A stretch of DNA of 64,000 bases, taken from positions 248,001 through 312,000 of the forward strand of contig NZ_SHKL01000001.1 in assembly GCF_004217185.1 (NCBI RefSeq), read 5' to 3'. The translations under genes were made by a program, and so were the position numbers. Under the pieces are notes generated by a model, which saw only the letters and a program-made list of their open reading frames with translations, was not told where the DNA came from and ran no database searches. Below, piece after piece: positions 32,855 through 40,737 of the stretch (positions are counted from its first letter, which is position 1; each line of letters opens with the position of its first letter). This stretch comes from Pseudonocardia sediminis. Its GTDB lineage: Bacteria > Actinomycetota > Actinomycetes > Mycobacteriales > Pseudonocardiaceae.

Positions 32855-33685
32855 ATGACCGACTTCGTCCCGCGCAGCCTGCTGTTCGTCCCCGCCACCC
32901 GTCCGGACATGGTGGCCAAGGTCGAGCGCGTGCACCCCGACGCCGTCGTCCTCGACTGGGAGGACGCCGTCGCGCCCTCGGAGAAGGAGGGTGCCCGCGC
33001 CACGGCCGCGGAGACGCTCTCGGCCTCCCGGCCCGGCGCGGACGCGGTGCTGATCCGGATCAACGCGCCCGACACCCCCTGGCACGACGACGACGTCACG
33101 GCCCTCGCCGAGCTGGTCACCGCCGGGCACGTGGACGGTGTCCTGCTGCCCAAGTACGAGCACGTCGCCCAGCTGACGGCGCTGCGCGACGCGTTGGAGC
33201 CGGGGACCGTGATCGTCGCCGGGCTGGAGAGCGGGCTCGGTGTGGCCGACGCCCGTGAGCTGCTCGCCGCCGGGCCGGAGTCGGCCTACTTCGGCGCCGA
33301 GGACTACATCGCCGACATCGGCGGCCGGCGCACCGCGGCCGGGCTGGAGGTGCTCTACGCGCGCAGCCAGGTCGCCCTGGCCGCGAGCCTGACCGGGGTC
33401 GCGTCGCTGGACCAGGTGGTCACCGCCGTCAAGGACGACGACGCGTTCCGCGCCGACGCGCGCCAGGGCCTCGAGCTGGGCTACCGCGGCAAGATCTGCC
33501 TGCACCCGTCGCAGGTCACGCTCGCGCACGAGGTCTTCACCCCGACCGACGAGGAGATCGCGCACGCGGAGAAGGTCCTGGAGGCGGGAGAGTCCGGGGT
33601 CGGCCTCGTCGACGGCCAGATGGTCGACGCCGTGCACCTGACGCTGGCCCGAGCCGTCCTGGCCCGGGCCGGCCGCCCCGCCTGA
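32855..33685 (+). CDS. HpcH/HpaI aldolase / CitE-like CoA lyase (Rv2498c-like)
   Basis: 276 aa. N-terminal PRSLLFVPATRPDMVAKV, then VLDWEDAVAPSEKEGAR with Asp and Glu (about residue 31), the metal-site Glu in AGLESGLGVADA (about 126), and YFGAEDYIADIGG (about 147) typical of CitE/malyl-CoA lyase folds; CLHPSQV (about 212) marks the C-terminal end. Mycobacterial Rv2498c cleaves (S)-citramalyl-CoA and HMG-CoA-like thioesters, linking itaconate and leucine breakdown to acetyl-CoA and pyruvate or acetoacetate. Here it would be the last step of the 26920-33685 gene set. Confidence 0.92.
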   Translation: MTDFVPRSLLFVPATRPDMVAKVERVHPDAVVLDWEDAVAPSEKEGARATAAETLSASRPGADAVLIRINAPDTPWHDDDVTALAELVTAGHVDGVLLPKYEHVAQLTALRDALEPGTVIVAGLESGLGVADARELLAAGPESAYFGAEDYIADIGGRRTAAGLEVLYARSQVALAASLTGVASLDQVVTAVKDDDAFRADARQGLELGYRGKICLHPSQVTLAHEVFTPTDEEIAHAEKVLEAGESGVGLVDGQMVDAVHLTLARAVLARAGRPA

Positions 33686-33721
33686 CCCGCCCGGCCGATC
33701 CGACCCCGTCTCGCAGCCGAT

Positions 33722-33763
33722 CCGGTGCCCTCGCACGCGATATTTCGTGTGCGAGGGCACCGG
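33722..33763. terminator. Strong hairpin after CitE-like gene
   Basis: Perfect 15-nt arms CCGGTGCCCTCGCAC and GTGCGAGGGCACCGG with a 12-nt loop that can pair further around TATT, 36 nt after the stop. There is no T tract, which is usual for GC-rich actinobacterial terminators. Confidence 0.65.
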
Positions 33764-33837
33764 AATCCGTGCGAGGAGAGGCCGGGTGGCTGCGGTGTCG
33801 TTCTCCTCGATGGTGGTGTGGGTCACAGGTGCAGGGT

Positions 33838-33843
33838 TAGCGT
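33838..33843 (+). promoter_or_regulatory. Likely -10 box (TAGCGT) of serine hydrolase gene
   Basis: TAGCGT identical to the box at 12053, 42 nt before the ATG at 33886. The -35 region is not obvious. Confidence 0.35.
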
Positions 33844-33885
33844 CCTTGCGACGTACGTCCTGACCTCAGCGTGGAGGCACCTGTC

Positions 33886-35052
33886 ATGACCCAGACCGTC
33901 GGCGCGGCACAGCAGATCGACGACCTTCTGTCCGAAGCGGCCGGGAGCGGGACGGTGCCCGGCGTCGTCGGGCTCGTCGCGAACGCCGACGGCGAGACCT
34001 ACTCCGGCGCGTTCGGGCACCGCGTCGGTACCGAGCCGATCGCGCCCGACACGGTGGCGTGGCTGGCCTCGACCACGAAGGCGATCATCGCCGTCGCGGC
34101 GCTGCAGCTCGTCGAGCGCGGGAAGCTCGACCTCGACGCCCCGATGGGGAGGCTGATCCCGCAGCTCGCCGCCCCGCAGGTGCTGGAGGGCTACGACGAC
34201 GACGGCACCCCGCGGATCCGCCCGGCCCGCACCGACGTCACGCTGCGGAACCTGCTCTCGCACACGGCCGGCAACGGCTACCACTTCTGGAACGCGAACG
34301 TCCTGCGCTACCAGACCGAGAACGAGCTGCCCGGCATCATCGCGTGCCAGGAGGCCACGCTGACCACGCCGCTGCTGTTCGACCCGGGCACCCGCTGGGA
34401 GTACGGGATGAACATCGACTGGGTGGCCAAGGCCGTCGAGGCGGTGTCCGGGCAGAGGATCGGCGACTACCTGCGGGAGAACGTGCTGGACCCGCTGGGC
34501 ATGCGCGACACGACGTTCACCCTCAGCGGCGAGCACCGGACCCGGCTGGCCGGGATGAACGTCCGCACCCCGGACGGTCTCGTCGCGATCGACTTCGAGA
34601 TCCCGCAGGAGCCGGAGTTCCAGATGGGCGGCGGCGGGATGTACGGCTCGCCGGCCGACTACCTGCGGTTCCTGCGGATGCTGCTGCGCCGCGGGGAGCT
34701 CGACGGGGTCCGCATCCTGGACGCCGAGACCGTCGACATGGCCCGGCGCAACCAGATCGAGAACCTGACCATCGGCAAGATCGCGACCGTCGACCCGGGC
34801 AGTTCCAACGACGTCGACTTCCTGCCGGGCACCACGAAGAAGTGGTCCCTGCTGGGGATGCTCAACGTCGAGGACACCCCCGGCGGACGCTCGGCGGGCA
34901 GCCTGTTCTGGGCCGGGCTGTGCAACTCCTACTACTGGGTCGACTGGGAGAAGGGCAACTGCGGCCTGGTCGTCACCCAGATCCTGCCCTTCGCCGACCA
35001 GCACGTCCTGGACCTGTTCGAGAAGTTCGAGGACGCGGCCCGGACGCTGTAG
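33886..35052 (+). CDS. Class C beta-lactamase-like serine hydrolase (esterase/EstB type)
   Basis: 388 aa. Nucleophile motif STTK (about residue 63) fits SxxK; a Tyr motif YGMN (about 179) fits the YxN position; the GGGGMYGSPADYLRFL segment (about 248) is typical of beta-lactamase-related esterases. No signal peptide is visible, so it is likely cytoplasmic and acts on esters or lactones rather than cell-wall peptides. GGAGG lies 8 nt before the ATG. It is monocistronic, bounded by the hairpin at 33722 and a convergent zinc-finger gene. Confidence 0.88.
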   Translation: MTQTVGAAQQIDDLLSEAAGSGTVPGVVGLVANADGETYSGAFGHRVGTEPIAPDTVAWLASTTKAIIAVAALQLVERGKLDLDAPMGRLIPQLAAPQVLEGYDDDGTPRIRPARTDVTLRNLLSHTAGNGYHFWNANVLRYQTENELPGIIACQEATLTTPLLFDPGTRWEYGMNIDWVAKAVEAVSGQRIGDYLRENVLDPLGMRDTTFTLSGEHRTRLAGMNVRTPDGLVAIDFEIPQEPEFQMGGGGMYGSPADYLRFLRMLLRRGELDGVRILDAETVDMARRNQIENLTIGKIATVDPGSSNDVDFLPGTTKKWSLLGMLNVEDTPGGRSAGSLFWAGLCNSYYWVDWEKGNCGLVVTQILPFADQHVLDLFEKFEDAARTL

Positions 35053-35070
35053 ACGCCGGTGCCGCCCGGA

Positions 35071-35343
35071 TCAGACGATCCGCTGGTCCGGGTAGCACCA
35101 GCGCCACGACTCGCCCGGCTCGAACGAGCGCATCAGCGGGTGCTCGGTCTCCTGGTTGTGCGCCGTGGCGTGCCGGTGCGGGCTGGAGTCGCAGCAGGCG
35201 ACGTGCCCGCAGCTCAGGCACATCCGCAGGTGTGCCCAGACGTCCGCGCCGATCGCGCGGCAGTCGACGCAGCCGTCGGATCCGTCGGGGGTGGGCTCGG
35301 TCCAGGAGGCGACGTCGATCTCGGTCGTGTGTGCGCAGCTCAT
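35071..35343 (-). CDS. UBP-type zinc-finger protein
   Basis: 90 aa. The ZnF-UBP ligands are visible as CVDC, CLSCGHVACC and HRHATAHNQETEH, followed by SWRWCYPDQ. In eukaryotes this domain binds ubiquitin C-termini; stand-alone actinobacterial versions have unknown function. The start is placed at the ATG at 35343 (MSCAHTTEIDV), where the conserved domain begins; upstream in-frame sequence is Arg-rich shadow. It is divergent from the antiporter with a 53-nt gap. Confidence 0.88.
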   Translation of the reverse strand: MSCAHTTEIDVASWTEPTPDGSDGCVDCRAIGADVWAHLRMCLSCGHVACCDSSPHRHATAHNQETEHPLMRSFEPGESWRWCYPDQRIV

Positions 35344-35351
35344 CGTTGGTC

Positions 35352-35364
35352 CATTCTGCTCCTC
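35352..35364 (+). promoter_or_regulatory. Leaderless-type promoter before leader ORF and antiporter
   Basis: CATTCT at 35352-35357, then 7 nt to the ATG at 35365. The spacing matches other leaderless boxes in the window. Confidence 0.35.
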
Positions 35365-35400
35365 ATGACCCTGCCCCCTCCCGACGCGTCCCGACCGTGA
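35365..35400 (+). CDS. Possible 11-codon leader peptide coupled to antiporter
   Basis: ATG at 35365 encodes MTLPPPDASRP. Its TGA stop (35398-35400) overlaps the GTG start of the antiporter (35397) in a GTGA. The antiporter has no recognisable Shine-Dalgarno, so translation by termination-reinitiation from this peptide is plausible. The three consecutive prolines could stall ribosomes. Its reality depends on the promoter being where predicted. Confidence 0.4.
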   Translation: MTLPPPDASRP

Positions 35401-36965
35401 TCGCCGAGCTCGGCCTGCTCGGCCTCGTCCTCGGCGCACTGGCGATCACCTGGCTGTGCCGGCGGTTCGACCTGCCCGCTCCGCTGGTGCTCGTCGTGGC
35501 CGGGATCGCGGCGTCGTTCCTGCCCGGCGTCGGCGTGATCGAGTTCGAGCCGGACGTCGTGCTGCTGCTGGTGCTGACGCCGTTGCTGTACTCGTCCGCG
35601 CTCGACGCCTCCTACCTGGGGTTCCGTGCCAACACCCGGCCGATCGCGCTGCTCGCGATCGGCCTGCCGGTGTTCACCGCGGCCGCGGTGGGGGTGGCCG
35701 CGTGGTGGGTGGTGCCGGAGCTGTCGCTGCCGGCGGCGCTGGTGCTGGGGGCGGTCGTCGCGCCGCCGGACGCGGTGTCCGCGCTCGCGGTCGGACGCCG
35801 GCTGGGGCTGCCCCGGCGGGTGATGACGATCCTGGGCGGGGAGAGCCTGGTCAACGACGCGACGTCGCTGACGCTGTTCCGCGTGTTCGTCGCGGTCGCC
35901 GCCGGGACCGGGGTCACGGTCTGGGAGGCGGGCGGGATGTTCCTGCTCGCGGCCGTCGGCGGGACCGCGATCGGGCTCGTCGCCGGGTGGGTGGTGCACT
36001 GGGTCCGTCAGCGGCTGGGCAACGCCGACGTGGAGAGCGCGCTCGGGCTCGTCGTCCCGTTCGCGGTGTACCTCGTGGCGGAGGTGGCGCACACCTCGGG
36101 CGTCCTGGCCGTCGTCGTCGCGGGGATCTACCTGGGCCACCGGGCACCGCAGAGCGGGTACGCGACGCGGCTGCAGGAGCAGGCCGTCTGGCGGGCCAGC
36201 GACACCATCCTGGAGTCGGTGGTGTTCGCGCTGATCGGCCTGCAGCTGACCTCGGTGCTCGCCGCCGCCGGGCGTCCCGGCCCGCTGGCGCTGGCCGGGG
36301 TCGTGCTGACTCTGGTCGCGGTGGCGGCACGGATCGTCTGGGTGTTCCCGACGACGTACCTGCCGCGGGTGCTGTTCTCCGGCGTCCGCAGGCGGGACCC
36401 CCCGCCGCCGTGGCGGGTCCCGGCGGTGATCTCCTGGTCGGGGATGCGCGGGGTGGTCACGCTCGCCGCGGCGTTCGCGATCCCGGCGGAGGTCCCGGGC
36501 CGGGAGACGATCGTGTTCCTGGCCTTCTTCGTCACCGTCGCGACGCTGCTGCTGCACGGCCTGACGCTGCCGATGGTGATCCGGCGCCTGGGCGTCCGGG
36601 ACACCGGCGGGCAGGCCGACCTGCTCGCCGAGGCCCAGACGCAGTACGACGCGGTGCAGGCCTCGATCGCCCGTCTCGACGAGCTGACCGCGGGCACCGA
36701 GAACGGCGAGCACATCGCCGGCAAGCTCCGCCACACCGCGCAGATGAGCGGCAACGCCGTGTGGGAGCGGCTCGGACGCCCCGACTCCGAGGCCGGGGAG
36801 AGCCCGGCCGCGCGGCACCGTCGTCTGCGCGCGGAGATGCTCGCCGCGGAGCGGGCCACGTTCGTGGCCCGCCGCGACTCCGGCGACATCGACGACGAGG
36901 TGCTCCGCCGCGTGCAGCGCCGCCTGGACTACGAGGAGGCGATGCTCGACCGCGGGGAGTCGTGA
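35397..36965 (+). CDS. CPA1-family Na+/H+ antiporter (NhaP-like)
   Basis: 522 aa with about 12 membrane helices in the first 400 residues and a charged cytoplasmic tail of about 120. The ion-site helix reads GAVVAPPDAVSALAVGRRLG (about residue 117) with the conserved Asp, and GGESLVNDATSLTLFRVF (about 147) is the second signature with Asn-Asp. ISWSGMRGVVTLAAAFAIP (about 346) is also typical. It exchanges Na+ or K+ for H+ across the plasma membrane. GTG 35397 has no ribosome-binding site and may depend on the leader ORF at 35365. Confidence 0.92.
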   Translation: MIAELGLLGLVLGALAITWLCRRFDLPAPLVLVVAGIAASFLPGVGVIEFEPDVVLLLVLTPLLYSSALDASYLGFRANTRPIALLAIGLPVFTAAAVGVAAWWVVPELSLPAALVLGAVVAPPDAVSALAVGRRLGLPRRVMTILGGESLVNDATSLTLFRVFVAVAAGTGVTVWEAGGMFLLAAVGGTAIGLVAGWVVHWVRQRLGNADVESALGLVVPFAVYLVAEVAHTSGVLAVVVAGIYLGHRAPQSGYATRLQEQAVWRASDTILESVVFALIGLQLTSVLAAAGRPGPLALAGVVLTLVAVAARIVWVFPTTYLPRVLFSGVRRRDPPPPWRVPAVISWSGMRGVVTLAAAFAIPAEVPGRETIVFLAFFVTVATLLLHGLTLPMVIRRLGVRDTGGQADLLAEAQTQYDAVQASIARLDELTAGTENGEHIAGKLRHTAQMSGNAVWERLGRPDSEAGESPAARHRRLRAEMLAAERATFVARRDSGDIDDEVLRRVQRRLDYEEAMLDRGES

Positions 36966-36971
36966 GGGGTC

Positions 36972-37011
36972 GTGCGCGGACATCGTCGCTCCAGCAGCGA
37001 TTTCCGCGCAC
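36972..37011. repeat. REP-like hairpin, copy 2
   Basis: Right arm CAGCGATTTCCGCGCAC differs by one base from that of the 29624 copy; left arm GTGCGCGGACATCG has mismatches. It sits between the convergent antiporter and permease genes and may act as a bidirectional terminator. Confidence 0.65.
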
Positions 37012-37014
37012 GGG

Positions 37015-38436
37015 TCATTCGAGCTTGGCCGGGTCCAGCGTCGCCTTCTTCACGCCGAGGCGGCGGTTGAGGAACACCGTCAGGACCCAGAGCAGCACGC
37101 CGAGGACGACCAGGATCCCGGCCACCTGGTACTGCTCGGCGTCGCGGCCGGAGAACGGCAGGACCAGGTAGGCACACGCCAGCGCGCCGACGACGGGCAG
37201 GCCGGGCGGGGCGCGGAAGTGGTCGGCGTCGACCCGGTCCTTGCGCAGCACCAGCACCGCGACGTTGACGACGGTGAACACCGCGAGCAGCAGCAGCGAC
37301 GTCGTGCCGCCGAGCACCGAGACCACGTCCGAGCCGCCGAGCGAGACGTAGGTGATCAGGCCGAACGAGACCAGCGTCGTGAAGATGATCGCGACCCACG
37401 GCGTGCGGCGGAACGGGTGCACGCGGCCCAGGGCCTTCGGCAGCACCGCCTGGTTGGCCATGCCGTAGAGCAGCCGGCTGGCCATCAGCATGTTGATCAG
37501 CGCCGAGTTGGCGACCGCGAACATCGAGATGAACGGCAGCACGACGTCGGCCGGGATCCCCGGGGCGCCGGCCCGCACGACCTCCACCAGCGGCGTCTCG
37601 CTCGCGGCCAGCGGCCCGACCGGGACCAGCGCCACCGAGCAGATCGCCACCAGCACGTAGATCACGCCGGTGATGGACAGGCCGGTGATCATGATCTTGG
37701 GGAAGATCTTGCGCGGCTCGCGGCACTCCTCGGCCATGTTCACCGAGTCCTCGAAGCCGACCATCGCGAAGAACGCCAGCGACGTCGCCGTCGTGACGGC
37801 CAGGAACACGCCCTTGTCCTCGGGCGCGTCGAACGCGACGACCCGGGAGAAGTCGGCGTTCCCGCCGGCGATCGCGTAGATCCCGATCAGGATCACCAGC
37901 AGCAGACCGGAGAGCTCGACGATCGTGAGCACCACGTTGAGCTTGACGCTCTCGCCGACGCCGCGGAAGTTGACCGCCGCGACGAGCAGCATGAAGCCCA
38001 GCGCGATCAGCACGATCCCGCCGTTGCCCAGGTCCAGCCCGAAGCCTTCGTTCAGGTTCGACGCGAACGCCCGCGACGCCGTCGAAGCCGAGGTGATGCC
38101 CGAGCTCATCACGATGAACGTGACCATGAACGTCAGGAAGTGGATGCCGAACGCCTTGTGCGTGTACAGCGCCGCACCGGCCGCCTGCGGGTACTTGGTG
38201 ACCAGCTCCAGGTAGGAGAACGCGGTCACCATCGCGACCGCGAACGCGACCAGGAACGGCAGCCACGCCGCGCCGCCGACCTCCTCGGCGACCTGCCCGG
38301 TCAGGGCGTAGATCCCGGTGCCGAGGATGTCGCCGATGATGAACAGCAGCAGCAGCTTCGGGCCCATCACCCGCTTGAGCGCGGGCTGTCCGTCCTCGGT
38401 GACGTCGCCACCGGTCGACGCGGTCTGTTCGGCCAT
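37015..38436 (-). CDS. APC-family amino acid permease
   Basis: 473 aa with 12 predicted helices. The first-helix motif GDILGTGIYALTGQVAEEVG (about residue 34) and the YLELVTKYPQAAGAALYTHKAFG stretch (about 75) match the amino-acid/polyamine/organocation permeases. It imports an amino acid or amine by proton symport; the substrate is not deducible. It lies 102 nt downstream of the glycosyltransferase gene on the same strand, and may be co-transcribed. Confidence 0.9.
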   Translation of the reverse strand: MAEQTASTGGDVTEDGQPALKRVMGPKLLLLFIIGDILGTGIYALTGQVAEEVGGAAWLPFLVAFAVAMVTAFSYLELVTKYPQAAGAALYTHKAFGIHFLTFMVTFIVMSSGITSASTASRAFASNLNEGFGLDLGNGGIVLIALGFMLLVAAVNFRGVGESVKLNVVLTIVELSGLLLVILIGIYAIAGGNADFSRVVAFDAPEDKGVFLAVTTATSLAFFAMVGFEDSVNMAEECREPRKIFPKIMITGLSITGVIYVLVAICSVALVPVGPLAASETPLVEVVRAGAPGIPADVVLPFISMFAVANSALINMLMASRLLYGMANQAVLPKALGRVHPFRRTPWVAIIFTTLVSFGLITYVSLGGSDVVSVLGGTTSLLLLAVFTVVNVAVLVLRKDRVDADHFRAPPGLPVVGALACAYLVLPFSGRDAEQYQVAGILVVLGVLLWVLTVFLNRRLGVKKATLDPAKLE

Positions 38437-38538
38437 GTGGTTCCGATCCCCCCGATCGCGGACGTCGCCGACGCCCGCTCCGTCACGATCGGTACAGAGT
38501 GCTGGGCCGGACCCCCGCTGTCGAGCCGCACGCGCGGA

Positions 38539-39774
38539 TCATCGCCGCGACAGGGGTTCTCCCTCACCCCGGGCACGGGAGGAGACGAGCCGTTCGAGCG
38601 CGTCGGCACCGGTCGACGGGCCGTCGGTGGACCGGAGCTCGGCGGAGAGACGCTCGCAGCTCGCGCGGACCTCCGCGTCGTCGGCGACGGCGTCGACGGT
38701 CCCGAGGAGCGTGCGGGCGTCGAGCGCGTCCGGGTCCAGGCGGCGCCCGCATCCGAGCTCCTGCACGCGGCGGGCGTTCATGTCCTGCTCGGGCATCTGC
38801 GGCACCCCGACCTGCGGGACCCCGAACCAGAGGGCCTCCATCGTCGAGTTCATGCCGTTGTGGGTGAGGAACGCGTCCGCCCGCTCGAGGACCTGGACCT
38901 GCGGGACGTGGACACGCACCTCGATGTTGCCCGGGAGCTCGCCGATCGCGTCGAGGTCGACCCGCTCACCGACCGCCATCAGGACCTGCCAGCGGCTGCC
39001 GCCGAACGCCTCGGCGCAGAGCCGGAAGAAGTCCGGACGGTCGTTGAACACGGTGCCCAGCGAGATCAGCAGCAACGGCGCGTCCGGGTCGCGCGGCTCC
39101 CAGCCGACGTCACCGCTCCGGCCGGCGACGGAGGGCCCGAGGAAGACGAACGTGTCGTCGAACGTGTCGCCGGCCGGCTGGAAGCTCCGCGGGACGAACA
39201 CGAGGTTCAGCTCGCCCGGCGTCCCGAACACCGCCGCGTCGTGCCGTAGCCCACGGGAACGGGCGAACTTCGCGACGCGTTCGGCCAGCCCGGCGAACAC
39301 CGGCGCCATGGCGGCCGCCACGGGGGACCGGTTCAGCACGTCGCGGCGCAGGTCGAAGTGCTCGTTGCCGGCGAACGACGGGTTCAGCGACACGAACGGC
39401 AGGTCCAGCTCCTGCGCGACGAGCGAGCTCACCGGGCTCATCGCGTCCCCGCACAGGGCGTCCGGGCGGTCGCGGCCGAAATGCTCGACCAGCACCGGGA
39501 ACGTGTCCTCGACCGACGTCGCGAACGCCTGCATCCGCCGGGCCATGTCGTCCGGGTCCGGCGGGGTGCCACCGGTCATCGGGGGCGGCCCGTCCGGCAT
39601 CGAGAACGGCACCTCGACCGGCTCGGCTCCGGCCGCGCGCACGGTCCCGGCCATCTCCGCGCCGGTGGCGTAGGTGACCCGGTGCCCTCGACGGACCAGC
39701 TCGGTGACCAGCGGCAACGTCGGGTTGATGTGGCCGTGTGCCGGCATGCTGACGAACGCGAAGTGCCTGCTCAT
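38539..39774 (-). CDS. Macrolide-type UDP-glycosyltransferase (MGT/OleD-like, GT1)
   Basis: 411 aa. The N-terminal FVSMPAHGHINPTLPLV and C-terminal nucleotide-sugar motif LTHNGMNSTMEALWFGVPQVG, followed by PQMPEQDMNARRV, define the MGT family of antibiotic-inactivating glycosyltransferases. It transfers glucose or a similar sugar from a UDP donor to a hydrophobic acceptor such as a macrolide or phenolic. It is not in a biosynthetic cluster, so a detoxification role is the more likely inference. ATG 39774 begins the conserved N-terminus. Confidence 0.92.
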   Translation of the reverse strand: MSRHFAFVSMPAHGHINPTLPLVTELVRRGHRVTYATGAEMAGTVRAAGAEPVEVPFSMPDGPPPMTGGTPPDPDDMARRMQAFATSVEDTFPVLVEHFGRDRPDALCGDAMSPVSSLVAQELDLPFVSLNPSFAGNEHFDLRRDVLNRSPVAAAMAPVFAGLAERVAKFARSRGLRHDAAVFGTPGELNLVFVPRSFQPAGDTFDDTFVFLGPSVAGRSGDVGWEPRDPDAPLLLISLGTVFNDRPDFFRLCAEAFGGSRWQVLMAVGERVDLDAIGELPGNIEVRVHVPQVQVLERADAFLTHNGMNSTMEALWFGVPQVGVPQMPEQDMNARRVQELGCGRRLDPDALDARTLLGTVDAVADDAEVRASCERLSAELRSTDGPSTGADALERLVSSRARGEGEPLSRR

Positions 39775-40047
39775 GATCCCTCGGCGACTCGGGGTGCGCC
39801 CGGGCGACGACGGCCCCGGGCCGGTGTCTCCTGATCATGGCACCGGTGCGCGGACCGGGCCGTGGCGTTTCCCGAGCCGCCGCGGCGGGTGCCGGGGAGG
39901 GCGCCCGGAAGCCGGACATCGGAATCGGGAGCAGGAGGAAACCGGCGCCGGAAAGCGCTCTGAGGTGTTGCTCACACGGGGGCGGGAAACCCGGCACGCC
40001 GGTCCGGACGGGGGGAGTTCGGGACCGGCGCGCCGGGAAACCGTGGG

Positions 40048-40065
40048 CCGGACCGATCGGTCCGG
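40048..40065. promoter_or_regulatory. 18-nt perfect palindrome
   Basis: CCGGACCGATCGGTCCGG, the ACCGATCGGT core of which resembles TetR-type operators. It is about 200 nt upstream of the DUF6220 gene and 274 nt upstream of the glycosyltransferase. No regulator gene is adjacent. Confidence 0.5.
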
Positions 40066-40125
40066 ACGATGGTCGCCGCGGCGGGCTCCCTGGAAGTGTG
40101 CGCCCGCCGGGGGCCGTTTCGATCG

Positions 40126-40193
40126 GGTTTCATCTGTTTTGGGGACCGGTTTCCGCCGTGGCAGCGCCGCGACCGGCGGTTTCATCTCGTTTG
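40126..40193 (+). repeat. Two direct repeats 52 bp apart upstream of DUF6220 gene
   Basis: GGTTTCATCTGTTTTG at 40126-40141 and GGTTTCATCTCGTTTG at 40178-40193 share a 10-nt identical block and are spaced five helical turns apart, as expected for binding sites of an activator or of a sigma-specific element. Confidence 0.45.
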
Positions 40194-40269
40194 TGTATGA
40201 CCGCGCACGGGTCCGGGGAGTTCACTGCGCCATCGGTACTTGCGACCCCGCGACCTCCCGGAGGGCACG

Positions 40270-40737
40270 ATGCGAACCGCCTATCGCGTACTGGCCTACC
40301 TGCTCGCGATCGAGGTCGTGATCCAGGCCGCCGCCGTCGCCTACGCCTTCTTCGGCGAGGCCGCGTGGATCGAGGGCGGCGGGGTCCTCGACAAGGCGGT
40401 GATGGAGAGCGACGTCATCCCGTTCCCCGAGGTCGCCGGGTTCATCATCCACGGGATCAACGGGCAGCTCGTCGTCCCGCTGCTCGCGCTCCTGCTGCTG
40501 GTCGTCTCGTTCTTCGCGAAGATCCCCGGGGGCGTGCGGTGGGCGGCGATCGTCCTCTTGGTCGTCGTCGTGCAGGTGCTGCTCGGGATGTTCGGGCGGG
40601 GCCTGCCGGCGCTGGGGATGCTGCACGGCGTCAACGCCCTGATCCTCTTCACGACGGCGGTCGTGGCGGCCCGGCTCGCGAGCGGGACACGCAGCGAGGG
40701 CAGGGTCCGCGTGTCCGAGCGTGCTGACCTCGGCTGA
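40270..40737 (+). CDS. DUF6220-like four-helix membrane protein
   Basis: 155 aa with four hydrophobic helices (about residues 5-30, 62-82, 90-112, 118-135). His residues in IIHGINGQ (about 59) and MLHGVNAL (about 118) lie at helix ends and could bind heme, but this is inference. GGAGG precedes the ATG at 40270. The 3' end overlaps the multicopper oxidase start by 17 nt, so the two are co-expressed, and the membrane protein may serve the exported oxidase. Confidence 0.75.
   Translation: MRTAYRVLAYLLAIEVVIQAAAVAYAFFGEAAWIEGGGVLDKAVMESDVIPFPEVAGFIIHGINGQLVVPLLALLLLVVSFFAKIPGGVRWAAIVLLVVVVQVLLGMFGRGLPALGMLHGVNALILFTTAVVAARLASGTRSEGRVRVSERADLG

Larger units (their letters stand above)
39775..40269. 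other. Intergenic region with palindrome and direct repeats
   Basis: 495 nt between divergent genes without a convincing ORF. It contains an 18-nt perfect palindrome (40048-40065) and two direct repeats of GGTTTCATCT followed by GTTT (40126-40141 and 40178-40193). The promoter of the DUF6220/oxidase pair is probably close to the second repeat, where TGTATGAC at 40193-40200 could be the -10 region. Confidence 0.5.

Noticed and set aside
35340..36983. Long minus-strand frames across the antiporter and adjacent genes
   Set aside because: They are His/Arg/Asp-rich antisense frames typical of high-GC DNA, with no recognisable domain.
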